Source: CAWBJP01 sp963789165
GTDB taxonomy: Bacteria > Actinomycetota > Acidimicrobiia > IMCC26256 > BP-133
DNA: 64,000 nt
Direction of reading: 5' to 3'
Assembly: GCA_963789165.1 (NCBI GenBank)
Contig: CAWBJP010000010.1
Coordinates: forward strand, 372,001-436,000
Positions 1 through 7,813 of the stretch are shown here, piece by piece. The position numbers and the translations under genes were made by a program. Under the pieces are notes generated by a model. It was not told where the DNA came from. It saw only the letters and a list, made by a program, of their open reading frames with translations, and made no database searches. The number at the start of each line of letters is the position of its first letter. Position 1 is the stretch's first letter.

Positions 1-1477
1 CGTCGAGGAACACCAGCCCGTGACCCTTGCGGGAGAGGATGCCGCGGCGGGTCACCCCGCCGGTGGCGGCGTCGATGAGCCCCTCGCCCAGGTTCGGCTT
101 GTCCATGCCGTTGTAGAGGCCGCCCAGGACATAGGGGTTGGCCAGGTCGCCGCCCTCGAACGCCACCAGCACCTCGTCGTTGACCTCGGGCAGGGTGACC
201 GAGCCCCGGTCCTTGCCCGCCCCGGGCTGAAGGGTGCGGACCCAGTCGCTCTCGTAGGAGTCCGACATCCACGGGAAGCGCAGCTTCACCCGGCACAGCC
301 CGTCGGGATCCCGGACGTCGGTGACCAGGGCGCTGGCGACGCCCGACCGCCCCTGCCCGTTGCCGGTGCCGTTCATGTGGGTGCCGCCGGTGACGAGCCC
401 GAGCAGCGAGCGCTCGTTGCGGCCGCTGGCCGTGAAGAGGGTGGTGTAGCCCTCGTCGGGGTCGTAGAGGTGGCGGGTGGTGGTGAGCGTGTAGCGCCCG
501 TCGAAGGGATCGCCGGCCAGGCCCAGGCTGACGGGGGTCCCGGCCCGCAGCTTGGGGTTGCCCCGGGACACGCCCTCCAGTTCGGCGAAGGCGCCGGCGA
601 TCTGGTCGGCGATGGCCTTGGCCATGGCGTCCACGTCGGCCTGGCGGGACAGGGAGGGGGCCGGGGCGGTGTAGGTGGCGGCGCCGAACTTCCCGGCCAG
701 TTCCTCGGGCTTGACCGACAGCTCGGTGGAGGTGGTGGCCGCCGGGGCGGCGCCGATCATGGCCTGCTTGGCCGCGCTGTCCCAGCCCCGGACCCGGACC
801 TCCTTCACCTGCTCGGCCGAGGTGAGGGTGGAGCGGAAGCGGATGAGCCCTTTGCCCGGCACCAGTTGGAGCGGGTCGGCGGAGCGCAGGTCGCCGCTGC
901 CGGGGGCTCCGGTGGCCTCCGCCGGCTGGCGGAAGTCGAGCTTCCCGTCGACCACGGCCACCTCGTAGCCGATCTCCCGGGCCAGGCGGGAGAGGAACTC
1001 CCAGTCCGAGGAGTTCCCCTGGGTCACCTGGGGGAAGACGGTGGTGGTGGCGTCGATGCGTCCGGTGGGCAGGCCCACCCGTTCTGCCACCGCCTTGGCC
1101 ACGTCGGCGTAGGTGACGTTGCGGTACGACTCGGCCACCCGGCCCCGGAACAGGCGGTGGGCGTGGTCGAAGCCGCGCACCACGGTGAAGCTGCCCCCGG
1201 GACCGAACTCGGCTTCGAGGGCGGTGACCTCGCCGGTGAGGAGCTTGACCGGTGCCGGCTCGGCGTCGGCCACCACCGACACCACCACCGGGGCGCCGAC
1301 CTCGATGCCGGCGTCCTTGAGGACGGTGCGATCCGGGTCCCGGAAGGTGAGGACGAACAGGTCGGGCAGATGCAGGTTGTCGTCCACGTAGGCCGTCACC
1401 AGGCGCTGGGTGACGTTGGGCGGCAACGGCGAGCCGGCCACCTCCACCATCAGCGGGCTCGGGTGCTGGGCGGCCAT
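1..1477 (-). CDS. VgrG/gp5-gp27-like spike hub protein of an eCIS (3' part outside window)
   Basis: The frame is open from the ATG at 1477 to the left edge (about 492 codons), so the C-terminus is missing. The N-terminal half reads as a phage late-control D (gp27-like) hub: an early LPPNVTQRLVTAYVDD stretch, then SSDWEFLSRLAREIGYEV, typical of VgrG proteins. The visible C-terminal part is the gp5-like OB fold, with LPEVNDEVLVAFEGGD and NPYVLGGLYNG. In the eCIS family (Afp8/Pvc8) this trimer caps the inner tube and carries the tip. It is the last visible gene of the minus-strand baseplate operon, 7 bp after the LysM gene. The protein family is clear; the C-terminal tip cannot be judged. Confidence 0.93.
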   Translation of the reverse strand, partial: MAAQHPSPLMVEVAGSPLPPNVTQRLVTAYVDDNLHLPDLFVLTFRDPDRTVLKDAGIEVGAPVVVSVVADAEPAPVKLLTGEVTALEAEFGPGGSFTVVRGFDHAHRLFRGRVAESYRNVTYADVAKAVAERVGLPTGRIDATTTVFPQVTQGNSSDWEFLSRLAREIGYEVAVVDGKLDFRQPAEATGAPGSGDLRSADPLQLVPGKGLIRFRSTLTSAEQVKEVRVRGWDSAAKQAMIGAAPAATTSTELSVKPEELAGKFGAATYTAPAPSLSRQADVDAMAKAIADQIAGAFAELEGVSRGNPKLRAGTPVSLGLAGDPFDGRYTLTTTRHLYDPDEGYTTLFTASGRNERSLLGLVTGGTHMNGTGNGQGRSGVASALVTDVRDPDGLCRVKLRFPWMSDSYESDWVRTLQPGAGKDRGSVTLPEVNDEVLVAFEGGDLANPYVLGGLYNGMDKPNLGEGLIDAATGGVTRRGILSRKGHGLVFLD

Positions 1478-1484
1478 GGGCGGC

Positions 1485-2195
1485 CTACCGGTAGCCCGCC
1501 GCTTCGCCCGGCGACGGCACCAGCAGGGCCGTACCCGGGGGAAGCCGCATGGGGTCGTCGAGGTTGTTGGCCTCGGCCAGGGCCCGCCACAGGCGGGCGT
1601 CCTCATACTCGGAGTAGGCGATGGAGGCGAGGGTGTCGCCTGCCACCACCCGGTGGGTGCGCAGGGCGTGGAGCGAACCCGAGGTGGGGTTCTGGCGGGG
1701 CGCCTCGGTGGGGACCTCCTCCAGGGACACGTTGCACACGGCCCGGATGGGGGTCCCGTCGGGGCGGAAGAGCGTGAAGCGGGCCGACACCGACTTGACG
1801 ATGGCCACGATCGACACCGTCGAGCCCCAACCGAACACCACCCACGGCGGGGAGGGCTTGTTGGCGCTCAGCGACTTGGCCGTGGGGGCCAGGCAGTCGA
1901 AGAGCGCCTCGACGTCGGAGGCCACGTTGCCCGAGCCGTCGGAGTGGTCGAGGAACATCTCCAGGTCGAGGCTGCGGGGTTCGGGGCCCATGAACTCGGG
2001 CACCGCCGTCTGCTCGGCGCCCTTCTCCGCCTTGCGTTCCCACTTGGCCGTCTTCTTGATCGTGTACTCGCGGGGGTTGAACTGGAAGGTGATCTGGCGG
2101 CCGCCACCGCGCAGTGACGGCGGTTTGGTAGCCGGCGACGGCGGTTCCACCACCTCCAGGCGGGCCTTCTCCAGCTTGGCGCCCCCGGTGGCCAT
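1485..2195 (-). CDS. LysM-domain baseplate protein (Afp7/Pvc7-like)
   Basis: This 236-residue protein has an N-terminal domain with FQFNPREYTIKKTAKW, the signature of eCIS/phage LysM baseplate proteins (gp53-like). The C-terminal LysM runs from about residue 180, with HRVVAGDTLASIAYSEY and a closing LPPGTALLVPSP. In Afp/Pvc particles this protein joins the spike hub to the baseplate. It sits between a tube protein and VgrG, as in other eCIS operons. The start is an ATG at 2195. The LysM here is a structural module and is not evidence of peptidoglycan hydrolysis. Identification is firm from both domains and context. Confidence 0.9.
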   Translation of the reverse strand: MATGGAKLEKARLEVVEPPSPATKPPSLRGGGRQITFQFNPREYTIKKTAKWERKAEKGAEQTAVPEFMGPEPRSLDLEMFLDHSDGSGNVASDVEALFDCLAPTAKSLSANKPSPPWVVFGWGSTVSIVAIVKSVSARFTLFRPDGTPIRAVCNVSLEEVPTEAPRQNPTSGSLHALRTHRVVAGDTLASIAYSEYEDARLWRALAEANNLDDPMRLPPGTALLVPSPGEAAGYR

Positions 2196-2247
2196 CAGGC
2201 CCCTCTCACACCGGGGACACCCCGGACCCCGGGCTCCTGCACGGGCC

Positions 2248-2679
2248 TCATGAGCCCAGGAACCCGTGGTGGGCCAGTTCGAGCGTCTCCGTGGCCACCT
2301 TGGGGGAGTCAGCCGAGAACGACGGCCCGGTCCAGCGCACGGGGATGACCCCGTCGAGGCCCCAGCTGGCCACCTTGGTGCCGTCCATGGTCATGGCCGT
2401 GATCTCGGCCGTGGTGCGCCGGATCTGGCCGGTCATGGACGCCAGCCAGGACCGGACCTTGGCCGAGTCGCCGTTGATGGGCCGGGTGAACTTCACGTTG
2501 GAGTACTTGATCCGCCCCGGGAGCATGTGCACGAAGGAGTTGTTGCCGCCCTCCTCGCGCTGCTCGACCTGCACCTCGAGGGCCAGTCCGTCGCAGGTCA
2601 TGAAGGCGCCGAGCTCATGGCCGTCGATGGCGACCGAGAAGCAGACGGTGATGGCGGGATCGCTGGTCGGGTCGGCCAT
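2248..2679 (-). CDS. eCIS inner tube protein (gp19-like)
   Basis: This 143-residue protein belongs to the conserved phage tail region family (gp19/Hcp-like tube). It has CFSVAIDGHELGAFMTCDGL near the N-terminus, then VQVEQREEGGNNSFVHMLPG and KFTRPINGDSAKVRSWLASM, all hallmarks of eCIS tube subunits. Tube proteins stack as hexamers inside the sheath and hold or conduct cargo. A second tube paralogue lies at 4668-5111. The copy next to the LysM and spike genes is usually the tube-initiator type (Afp5-like), while the one next to the sheath gene is the main tube. That division of labour is inferred from order alone. Confidence 0.9.
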   Translation of the reverse strand: MADPTSDPAITVCFSVAIDGHELGAFMTCDGLALEVQVEQREEGGNNSFVHMLPGRIKYSNVKFTRPINGDSAKVRSWLASMTGQIRRTTAEITAMTMDGTKVASWGLDGVIPVRWTGPSFSADSPKVATETLELAHHGFLGS

Positions 2680-2706
2680 GGCGTCAGGTCTCCTGGTGGG
2701 TGGCAG

Positions 2707-4054
2707 TCATCGGCCGAGGTCACTGAGGAAGCCGGACCGCTCCCGGTCCAGGCGCAGCTCGGCCCGCAGCTGGGAGGAGAGCCGCCCGTAGAGGCGCTTG
2801 GCCAGCTCGTCGAGGTTCACGCCTCCCGGTCCCACCGCCACCGCTCCGGGGGTGGTCGGGGTCGGGCCGGGTTCGGGACCGGGGCCCGGGGTCGTCTCCG
2901 CTTCCCGCTGCACGGCAGGGAGCGACGCCGGCGCCGGGGTCACCGGCTCGGCGGGCGGCGGGGCCGGTGGGACGGGCGGTTCCACCGGGACCGACGGCTC
3001 GGCCGAGCGGGACACCGTCGTGTCCGCGGCCGGAGGGCGACTGGAAGATGAAGATCTCGGCGCTCCGGGGCGCCGGCTCCGGGGTCCGGGGTGTGGCTGG
3101 CGGCGCCGGCGGTCGGTCGGCCTGGCGCTGGAGGGATGGGAGGCCGGAAAGGGGGGCGCCGAGCCGCGGGACGGGGGACGGGCCAGCCGTGTCACCGTGC
3201 GGCTGGACCGTCGGGCTCGGCGCCGCCGGGGGGACGAATCCTGATTCAGTCTCGATGCGGCCTAGGAGCCGCTGGATCGGCGAGGGGACAGAGCCCAAAG
3301 GCTCGCCCAGGCCGAGGCGCCGGGGGCGTCCGTCGCCGGGGTCGGACGACGCGATGGAGGCGGCGTCGGGGGTCGGGCCGGCACCAGGAGTGGGCTCGTC
3401 GACGGTCGGGGGCGTGTCGGGCAGCGCCGGCTCCCACGACGCCTGCAACGGCATGCCCGACTCCGGGCCGCCCAGGAGGTCGGCCAATGACGCCCCCGTG
3501 GCATCGGCCGACCCGGCCGGTGCCGTAGCCTCCCCACCCGGTGCGCCGTCGTCCACCACCGCCAGCGTGCGCAACGGCAGGTCCGGGTCCGGGGCGAGGG
3601 TCGACCGTTGCGTGACCAGCGGCTCCGGCGCACCGAAGCGGGCCTCCGGGGCAGGGGACGGCGCGGCCGACGGCGCGACGGGCGCATCGGGCACGAGGAC
3701 CCCGAAGCGGGTCGGGGGCGGCACCTCGAAACGCTGCGCGACCAGGGAAACGACGCCGCCCACCGATCCCGTGGGAGCGTCTGTCGACACCTCGTGGCCG
3801 AGCGGAGCGAGGAAGGGCTGCGGGGCCTGCCTGGTGACCAGGCTGTCCTCGAAGGGCCGGGCCCCGAGGGTGAGCCCCATCGGCTCGAAGGTCGGCTGGA
3901 CGGCGGGCAGAGTGGCCCACTCCCCATGGGATTCCGGGGGATTTGCACCTGGGAGGTACAAATCCCCCGTCTCCGTGCCGACCTGCCCGGCATCGGCGGG
4001 CGAGCCGCCGTCGCCCTCCGGGCTCGACCTGCGGGAGAAGGGCCAGATGCCCAC
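2707..4054 (-). CDS. Pro-rich eCIS-associated protein with a frameshift near 3030-3048
   Basis: The GTG start at 4054 opens a protein beginning MGIWPFSRRSSPEG. About 340 residues of low-complexity Pro/Ala-rich sequence follow, with LPSLQRQAD and RSAEIFIFQ. Near 3030-3048 the plausible frame moves by one base: the other frame continues PPAADTTVSRSAEPSV and LPAVQREAET and ends in a charged helix, VNLDELAKRLYGRLSSQLR, stopping at 2707. That helical tail is what I expect at the C-terminus of this eCIS protein class. In the unshifted frame the tail becomes Arg/Gly/Pro noise ending at 2720. The function is unknown. Flanking genes are all eCIS structural genes, so a scaffold or chaperone role is possible. 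The break may be a sequence error or a real mutation. Confidence 0.65.
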
Positions 4055-4060
4055 CGGCGC

Positions 4061-4210
4061 TCAGCCCCGCCGGTTCTCGAGCCGCCCGATCTCGGCCACG
4101 AACCGCTGCCGCATCGGATGCTCGAGGTCGAGGATGTCGTCCAGGGCCCAGTGGAAGTGGAAGGCGACGTACGCAACCTCCTCGTAGAGGACCTCGGCTG
4201 CGTACGTCAC
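4061..4210 (-). CDS. Small eCIS protein, DUF6760-like (49 aa)
   Basis: This short frame starts at a GTG (complement of 4208-4210) that overlaps the TGA of the upstream gene in a GTGA arrangement, and it stops at 4061. The product starts VTYAAEVLYEEVAYVAFHF and contains HWALDDILDLEHPMRQRFV. Small proteins of this kind (LYEEVAY..HFHW...ILDLEH..R..W/F) are a recurring component of actinobacterial and cyanobacterial eCIS operons, between the assembly protein and the Pro-rich protein. The overlap at one end and a 6-bp gap at the other indicate translational coupling. The role is not known to me. The family assignment is from memory of the motif. Confidence 0.72.
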   Translation of the reverse strand: MTYAAEVLYEEVAYVAFHFHWALDDILDLEHPMRQRFVAEIGRLENRRG

Positions 4211-4671
4211 GATTCCCCCGGGCGGCTGCCACCTGCCTTCACGCCCGGCGCGCTGCCGGCCACGTCGACCGTGAACTCGTGCTGGCAGGCCGGACAGGCC
4301 ACTGCCGCCCTGGTGTGGCCCTCGGAGTTGATGCGGCGGTAGAGGTCCTGGAGGAAGGCCACGTCGGCGGCGAACATGTTCTCCACCACCCCGGCGTGGA
4401 TATCGTCCACCGAACCCAGCCGGGTGATGACCCGTCCGAGGAGCACGACGGTGAGGTAGGCGGGGTTGTCCCGCACCCGGTCGTCGTGGAGGGGCACCAG
4501 CTCGTCCCGGGCCGTGGCCAGGCGCATGGTGCCGTGGCGGTGGACCGTGCCGGCCCGGTCGACGTAGCCCCGGGGCAGGACGAAGTCGAACTCCGTGCGC
4601 AGCGGCTCACGGCGCTCGTCGTCGTCCTCGCGCAGGTCCGCCGCCTCGGCGGCGGTGAGCCCACGCCTCAT
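4207..4671 (-). CDS. eCIS core protein of unassigned role with a Cys pair (154 aa)
   Basis: The protein starts MRRGLTAAEAADLRED and contains RTEFDFVLPRGYVDRAG, a charged middle and DIHAGVVENMFAADVAFLQD. It then has a single CPACQHEF Cys pair near residue 125. The FxLPRGYVD...G..HR pattern followed by a 'VV...LLGRVITRLG' helix is typical of the small conserved protein encoded just after the main tube in many eCIS loci, which resembles phage tail assembly proteins. It overlaps the tube gene upstream by 4 bp (ATGA) and the DUF6760-like gene downstream (GTGA). I cannot give a precise function. One CxxC is only half a zinc site, so metal binding would need a dimer. Confidence 0.75.
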   Translation of the reverse strand: MRRGLTAAEAADLREDDDERREPLRTEFDFVLPRGYVDRAGTVHRHGTMRLATARDELVPLHDDRVRDNPAYLTVVLLGRVITRLGSVDDIHAGVVENMFAADVAFLQDLYRRINSEGHTRAAVACPACQHEFTVDVAGSAPGVKAGGSRPGES

Positions 4672-5111
4672 TCGGGTTCGCAGCCTTCGTGGGTGATGAC
4701 CAGCTTCTCGGTCAGCACCGTGGTGTCACCGGCCTTGAGGGCACCGATCTCCAGGCTCTTGGGCCAGCAGTTGGACAGCTTGTAGCGCTTGAGGGGGATG
4801 CCCATGAAGTCGTAGACGATGACCGACCCGCCTTTGCGGGCCCGGGCCATGTCCCCGAACATCGACTGCTTCATCCAGGTCTGGAAGCTGTTGTCCTCCG
4901 AAATGCCCCGGGTCATGGTGACCTCGCCCGCCTTCGGGCGCCCGGGCAGCTTCTTGTTGACGTACTTGCCGTTGGAGGTGTTGTGCTTCAGCTCGATGAC
5001 GTCGTTCTCCATCTTCAGACCCGACACTTCCTGGATCTGACGAATCATGACCCCGTCGAACTCGAAGCCGAACGACCAGCCAACCGAGGTGTCCATCTCG
5101 GGAAGACCCAT
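4668..5111 (-). CDS. eCIS main inner tube protein (gp19-like)
   Basis: This 147-residue tube subunit includes GWSFGFEFDGVMIRQIQEVS, a KMENDVIELKHNTSNGKYV segment and KLPGRPKAGEVTMTRGIS, a near-canonical eCIS/phage tube sequence. It also has YKLSNCWPKSLEIGALKAG in the C-terminal beta region. It follows the sheath gene (5180-6700) by 68 bp, the usual sheath-then-tube order, and overlaps the next gene by 4 bp. It is probably the bulk tube protein, with the 2248-2679 paralogue used at the baseplate end (inference from position). Confidence 0.93.
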   Translation of the reverse strand: MGLPEMDTSVGWSFGFEFDGVMIRQIQEVSGLKMENDVIELKHNTSNGKYVNKKLPGRPKAGEVTMTRGISEDNSFQTWMKQSMFGDMARARKGGSVIVYDFMGIPLKRYKLSNCWPKSLEIGALKAGDTTVLTEKLVITHEGCEPE

Positions 5112-5179
5112 GCCGGGAGCCCCTCCTTAGGTGTGCCTGTTCTGGGCGTTTGCCATCGATAGGTGTGTCAGCCGGGCGG

Positions 5180-6700
5180 CTACTCGTTGAGGGCCGACCC
5201 ACCCGAGTACTGGGACAGCTTGAAGACCACGAACTCGGCCGGCTTCACGGGGGCCACGCCGATCTCACAGGTGACGATGCCGGCGTCGATGCCCTCCGAC
5301 GGGTTCGTCTCCTCGTCGCACTTCACGTAGAAGGCCTGCTCGGTGGTGAGCCCGAAGAGAGACCCCTTGCGCCACTCATTGGTGAGGAAGGCGGAAATGG
5401 TCCGGCGGAGCTTGGCCCACAGGGCGTCGTCGTTCGGTTCGAACACGGCCCATTGGGTGCCGTCGAGGATCGACTCCTCCAGGTAGTTGAACAGCCGGCG
5501 CACGTTGAGGTAGCGCCAGGCGGCGTCGGAGGAGAGGGTGCGGGCCCCCCACACCCGGATGCCCCGGCCCGGGAACGCCCGGAGGCAGTTGACGCCGTGG
5601 GGATTGAGCAGGTCCTGCTCCGCCTTGGTGATCTGCAGCTCGAGGGCCACCGCTCCCCGGATGACCTCGTTGGCCGGCGCCTTGTGCACGCCCCGGGTGT
5701 CGTCGTTGCGGCCCCAGATGCCGGCGATGTGGCCCGACGGGGGTACGAGGATCTCCTGGCCCGACGGCGGGTCGAACACGGACACCCACGGCCAGTACAG
5801 GGCGGCGTAGCGGGAGTCGTAGGCCGCCTTGTACATGCGCCACTCGAGCAGCTGGTGGGCGTTGAGGCCGGGCGGCGGGTCGAGGACCGCCACCCGGTCC
5901 CCCATGGACTCGCAGTGGGCGATGATCGCTCCCTGGACGGCCTGGACGCCGTCGAGGTCGATCATCCCCATCTGGTAGGCGGCCATCAGGTCGGGGGCGC
6001 ACACCATGGTGACGGCGTCGACGGCCTCGAGGGCCCCGAGCCCGGTGCGCTGGGAGGCGTCGCCCACATAGTCCTCAGGCGCCAGGGCGGACGGTCCGCC
6101 GCCTCCGGCGAGCTGGACCGATCCCTTGGCCGGGGCGGCCAGCGCCCCGCCGGAGGACGCCTTCTCCAGGCGGATGAGCTTGGAGTTGGCGTTGACCACG
6201 GTCATGACGTTGGTCTTGCCCGCCTTGGCCGTGACCTTGTCGTGCTCCTCGACCACGGTGCCGGCCTTCTTGACGACCAGCTTGAAGGTGTCCTCGGAAG
6301 CACCCTCTCCGGGATCGGTCACCTCCACGGTGATGTCGTTGCCCGCCGATCCGGCTTCCAGGGAGACGATCTGGAACGCCCCCACGGCGGTGTCGTCGCC
6401 GGCGGTGAGCTCGGCTTTGGCCGCCGGTCCGCCACCGTTGCCGCCCACCCGCACGACGTAGCAGGCGCCGCCGCCGTTGAGCAGGTAGCCGTAGACGGCG
6501 TGGGCCAGGTAGGAGCCGTCCATCGACTCCCCGAAGGTGGAGGTGAACTGGCTCCAGTTGGTGACGAGCGTCGGGGTGTTCGTCGGGCCCCGGTTGGCCA
6601 GGCCGAGGAAGGCGGCCACGGCCGTGCCGACCCCCTCGATCGGGCGGGAGCCGGCCTCGATCTCCTCGACGTAGACGCCCGGTGACAGGTAGGTGGGCAT
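5180..6700 (-). CDS. eCIS contractile sheath protein
   Basis: This 506-residue phage-tail sheath protein starts MPTYLSPGVYVEEIEAGSRP, the diagnostic sheath N-terminus. It ends with a conserved C-terminal domain: NDDALWAKLRRTISAFLTNE, GSLFGLTTEQAFYVKCDEET and VGVAPVKPAEFVVFKLSQ-like sequence. Between them lies a less conserved surface domain. Hexameric rings of this protein contract to drive the tube. Only one sheath gene is visible, whereas Afp/Pvc have several, as in Streptomyces CIS. It is transcribed leftwards just before the tube gene, with about 130 bp separating it from the DUF4157 gene. The ATG at 6700 is the natural start. Confidence 0.95.
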   Translation of the reverse strand: MPTYLSPGVYVEEIEAGSRPIEGVGTAVAAFLGLANRGPTNTPTLVTNWSQFTSTFGESMDGSYLAHAVYGYLLNGGGACYVVRVGGNGGGPAAKAELTAGDDTAVGAFQIVSLEAGSAGNDITVEVTDPGEGASEDTFKLVVKKAGTVVEEHDKVTAKAGKTNVMTVVNANSKLIRLEKASSGGALAAPAKGSVQLAGGGGPSALAPEDYVGDASQRTGLGALEAVDAVTMVCAPDLMAAYQMGMIDLDGVQAVQGAIIAHCESMGDRVAVLDPPPGLNAHQLLEWRMYKAAYDSRYAALYWPWVSVFDPPSGQEILVPPSGHIAGIWGRNDDTRGVHKAPANEVIRGAVALELQITKAEQDLLNPHGVNCLRAFPGRGIRVWGARTLSSDAAWRYLNVRRLFNYLEESILDGTQWAVFEPNDDALWAKLRRTISAFLTNEWRKGSLFGLTTEQAFYVKCDEETNPSEGIDAGIVTCEIGVAPVKPAEFVVFKLSQYSGGSALNE

Positions 6701-6828
6701 GCAGGCCTCCTCGGCTCGGACTGAGCGACGAGGTCAGCCTTACGCCTGGGGCCGGAGCGGGGAACGTCTGTGAGGTCCTAACTGGGGACCGGATTCCGCG
6801 ACCCCAGGGGCAATGCGCGGCCGACCGC

Positions 6829-7572
6829 TCAGTCCTCGGCCCAGTCCTCTTCCTCTTCCTCGTAGCCACCCGAGCCGGCACCGGGGGCGCGCTGGACGAA
6901 GAGGCCCTGAAGCTCCTCCTCGTCGTCCTCCTGGCGCTGGGCGGTCGCTTCGGCGACCGGCGCCGGCGACGGGGCGGACTCCCCGGCCATGAAGGCGTCG
7001 GCCGAACGCTCGGCTTCGAGCTCGAAGCGGTCGGAGGGGTCCGAGACCTTGATCCCGCCCGGCATCGGAGTGCCGTCGACGGGGCCCGAGCGCTGCTGGA
7101 CGACGTGGGTCAGCTCGTGGGCCAGCATCCGCTGGCCGGTCTGGCTGTCGGGCGAGTAGTTGCCGGACCGGAAGGCGATGTCGGAGCCCACCGTGTAGGC
7201 CTGGGCGTGGAGGGACCGGGCCGAGTCGTCGGCCCGGGAATCGGTGTGAACCCGCACGTCAGAGAAGTCCTCACCTCCGAAATGGCCTTCCATGAGCGTG
7301 CGGACGGAGTCGTCGAGGGGCCGGCCGTTGGCCGAGCCGACCACGTGACCGACGGGCGACTCAGTCTCCTCTTCCCCTTCCGCGCCGAGCAGCTGGGCCA
7401 CGGCGGCGTTGCCCGCGGTGCGCTGCAGGTAGGAGACGGCGCCGGCGTCGAGGGTGTCGGGCTGGTTGGTTTCCAAAGCCTTGGCCGCCACCAGGCCCGA
7501 CTCCTCCTCTTCCTTGCGCTGGAGGGTGGCGCGGGCGTCGGTCACCACCGGTTCCTGGTCGTGGATTCGCAT
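6829..7572 (-). CDS. DUF4157 (eCIS core domain) putative metallopeptidase-fold protein
   Basis: This 247-residue protein contains the DUF4157 domain at about residues 75-175: GRPLDDSVRTLMEGHFGGED, FSDVRVHTDSRADDSARSL, and HELTHVVQQ, the zinc-type HExxH motif. DUF4157 is strongly associated with eCIS loci, often as cargo or a cargo-linked domain. Upstream is a short AVSYLQRTAGNAAVAQLL element, which has a counterpart in the large cargo protein at 7814. The acidic C-terminus carries VQR/AQR repeats. It is the first gene of the minus-strand operon and diverges from the cargo gene. Proteolytic activity is inferred only from the motif. Confidence 0.9.
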   Translation of the reverse strand: MRIHDQEPVVTDARATLQRKEEEESGLVAAKALETNQPDTLDAGAVSYLQRTAGNAAVAQLLGAEGEEETESPVGHVVGSANGRPLDDSVRTLMEGHFGGEDFSDVRVHTDSRADDSARSLHAQAYTVGSDIAFRSGNYSPDSQTGQRMLAHELTHVVQQRSGPVDGTPMPGGIKVSDPSDRFELEAERSADAFMAGESAPSPAPVAEATAQRQEDDEEELQGLFVQRAPGAGSGGYEEEEEDWAED

Positions 7573-7813
7573 GGGCCTGGTCCTCCTCGCGGGCGCGGAT
7601 CAGGTGCCAGCCTGCGCCTTGTGGGCACGCCAGGCAAGGCTTCGTCAGCCATCGTGCAGCCGGGAACTGACCAGAAGTGCAGCGCCAGACGACCAGACGG
7701 GCGGGGGACTGGAGCGGCGCGACGCGCTGGACGCGGCGACGCCTCGGGAAGGGGGTGTTCGGCAACCTCCGGGTGCGAGAGGATCAGCCGAGCATCGACG
7801 AGGGAGCCCGTTC

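Noticed and set aside
20..1777. A 585-codon plus-strand open frame opposite the VgrG gene
   Set aside because: Gly/Val/His-rich text without any motif; it mirrors the codon bias of the minus-strand VgrG gene, which has clear domains.
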